Shown: positions 6,110-6,870 of the stretch, one piece after another
Layout: each line of letters begins with the position of its first letter
Numbering within the stretch: the first letter of the stretch is position 1
From: an uncultured bacterium
GTDB lineage: Bacteria > Actinomycetota > Coriobacteriia > Coriobacteriales > Coriobacteriaceae
Reading direction: 5' to 3'
DNA: 6,870 nt
NCBI GenBank assembly: GCA_905215225.1
Contig: CAJMPM010000078.1
Span: forward strand, 1-6,870
Translations under genes and position numbers: made by a program
The notes under the pieces: model-generated
Databases searched by the model: none
What the model saw: the letters and a program-made list of their open reading frames with translations, nothing else
What the model was told of the DNA's origin: nothing

Positions 6110-6870
6110 TTATAGAGCGTCGACGGCTATGTGCGCAAGCGCCTCAATGAGCTCCTGCGAGCTCACGGGTTTACTCAGGTGCGCGTCCATGCCCGCCTCG
6201 CGCGAAAGCCTGCGGTCGTCGGCAAAGGCGTTGGCACTCACGGCGATAATCGGCGTGGTCGCGGCATCCTCGCGATCGAGTGCTCGAATCTGACGCGTGG
6301 CCTCAAGGCCATCGATGCCAGGCATCATGATGTCCATCAACACCACGTCGTACTCGTGCGGTGCGCTCGCGGTAAACATCTCGACGGCAGACTCACCATC
6401 CTTAGCATGCGTCACGATGGCACCGGCACGGCTGAGCGTAAACTGCGCGAGCGCGGCATTCAGATCGTTATCCTCTACGAGCAAAACGTGCAGGCCCTGG
6501 AGCGCATCGCCGTCGCCCGCATCTACGCGAACTGCCTGAGGAATCTCGGAGCGGTCGCACTTCTCGAACGGCAGGCGGATGGTAAACGTCGTCCCCTGCC
6601 CCAAGACGCTCGTAAAACTCATGGTTCCGCCCATAAGCTCGACCAACTGTTTTGCGATAGGCGCGCCCAGGCCAGTTCCCGATGAGGCACCTTCCACCTG
6701 CTGTTCCTCGCGACAAAACGGCTCGTAGAGGTGCTGTTGGAACTCCTCGCTCATGCCAATACCGTTATCGGCGATCGTGTATTCATAGACAGGGCCGCCA
6801 TCTACTGGCTCCACCTCGCGGCACCCCAGGCGAACATAGCCGCCCTCGCGGTAGAACTAGCCGGCATTGC
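6110..6870 (-). pseudogene. C-terminal part of a second hybrid histidine kinase, interrupted by an in-frame TAG; runs off window
   Basis: The minus-strand frame encodes the end of a HATPase domain and a complete receiver. Visible are DNGIGM, GTGLGAPIAKQLVELMGG, then a receiver with VEDN, phospho-acceptor Asp in DIMMPGIDG (codon 6334-6332), VSANAF and HLSKP, stopping with TAA at 6112-6110. The order and motifs match the plus-strand kinase at 2714-5518, so the two are paralogues. Upstream of the longest open stretch (GTG at 6814) the frame still reads sensible N-box sequence, FYREGGYVRLG, but is cut by TAG at 6859-6857; beyond it comes N-A-G up to the window edge. Aligned with the other kinase (NSIKYNKHGG), the TAG falls exactly on the N-box lysine. 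This could be a true nonsense mutation, or a sequence error near a contig end. If real, any product from 6814 would lack the His domain and the N-box and could only act as a receiver fragment. It has no HPt domain. Confidence 0.65.

Noticed and set aside
6131..6685. Plus-strand open frame of 184 codons
   Set aside because: Antisense to the receiver and ATPase region of the second kinase, whose motifs are unmistakable on the minus strand.

Overview
The window is GC-rich, gene-dense bacterial chromosome. The style of its sensor kinases (signal peptide, two solute-binding-like domains, one membrane helix, hybrid kinase core) and a GGGGACGTTCTT/ACTAGTCATT repeat both suggest a Coriobacteriia gut actinobacterium, most likely Collinsella or a close relative. 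That assignment comes from memory of similar sequences and was not tested by a search. No phage, insertion sequence, CRISPR array, tRNA or rRNA is visible.

Layout. Positions 1-2467 hold three genes on the minus strand. In transcription order they are a small two-helix potassium channel (2467-2042), a LOG/TIGR00730-type nucleotide phosphoribohydrolase (2005-1472), and a divergent ClC-type anion channel or transporter whose C-terminal end is cut off by the window edge (1346-1). The first two are 36 bases apart and probably co-transcribed. The ClC gene follows a 125-base gap with a possible promoter of its own and a perfect 6-bp hairpin. Positions 2468-2713 form a divergent intergenic region. 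It contains a compound repeat (2537-2621) with three copies of a unit of about 32 bases, two of them forming an almost perfect 60-base palindrome.

On the plus strand, a 934-residue membrane hybrid histidine kinase (2714-5518) is followed after 42 bases by a NimA-like member of the pyridoxamine 5'-phosphate oxidase (flavin split-barrel) family (5561-6040). A strong 17-bp hairpin (6068-6107) separates this pair from a convergent minus-strand gene. That gene is the C-terminal part of a second hybrid histidine kinase (6870-6110), which carries an in-frame TAG at the N-box lysine position of its ATPase domain and is therefore probably broken, at least as this sequence reads.

Taken together, the left half concerns ion flux across the membrane (K+ and an anion) plus a nucleotide-processing enzyme. 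The right half concerns extracellular ligand sensing by phosphorelay kinases that lack their own HPt domain and output regulator here. No gene in the window is wholly unfamiliar. The parts that deserve attention are the intergenic repeat, the non-canonical ClC motif and the interrupted second kinase.
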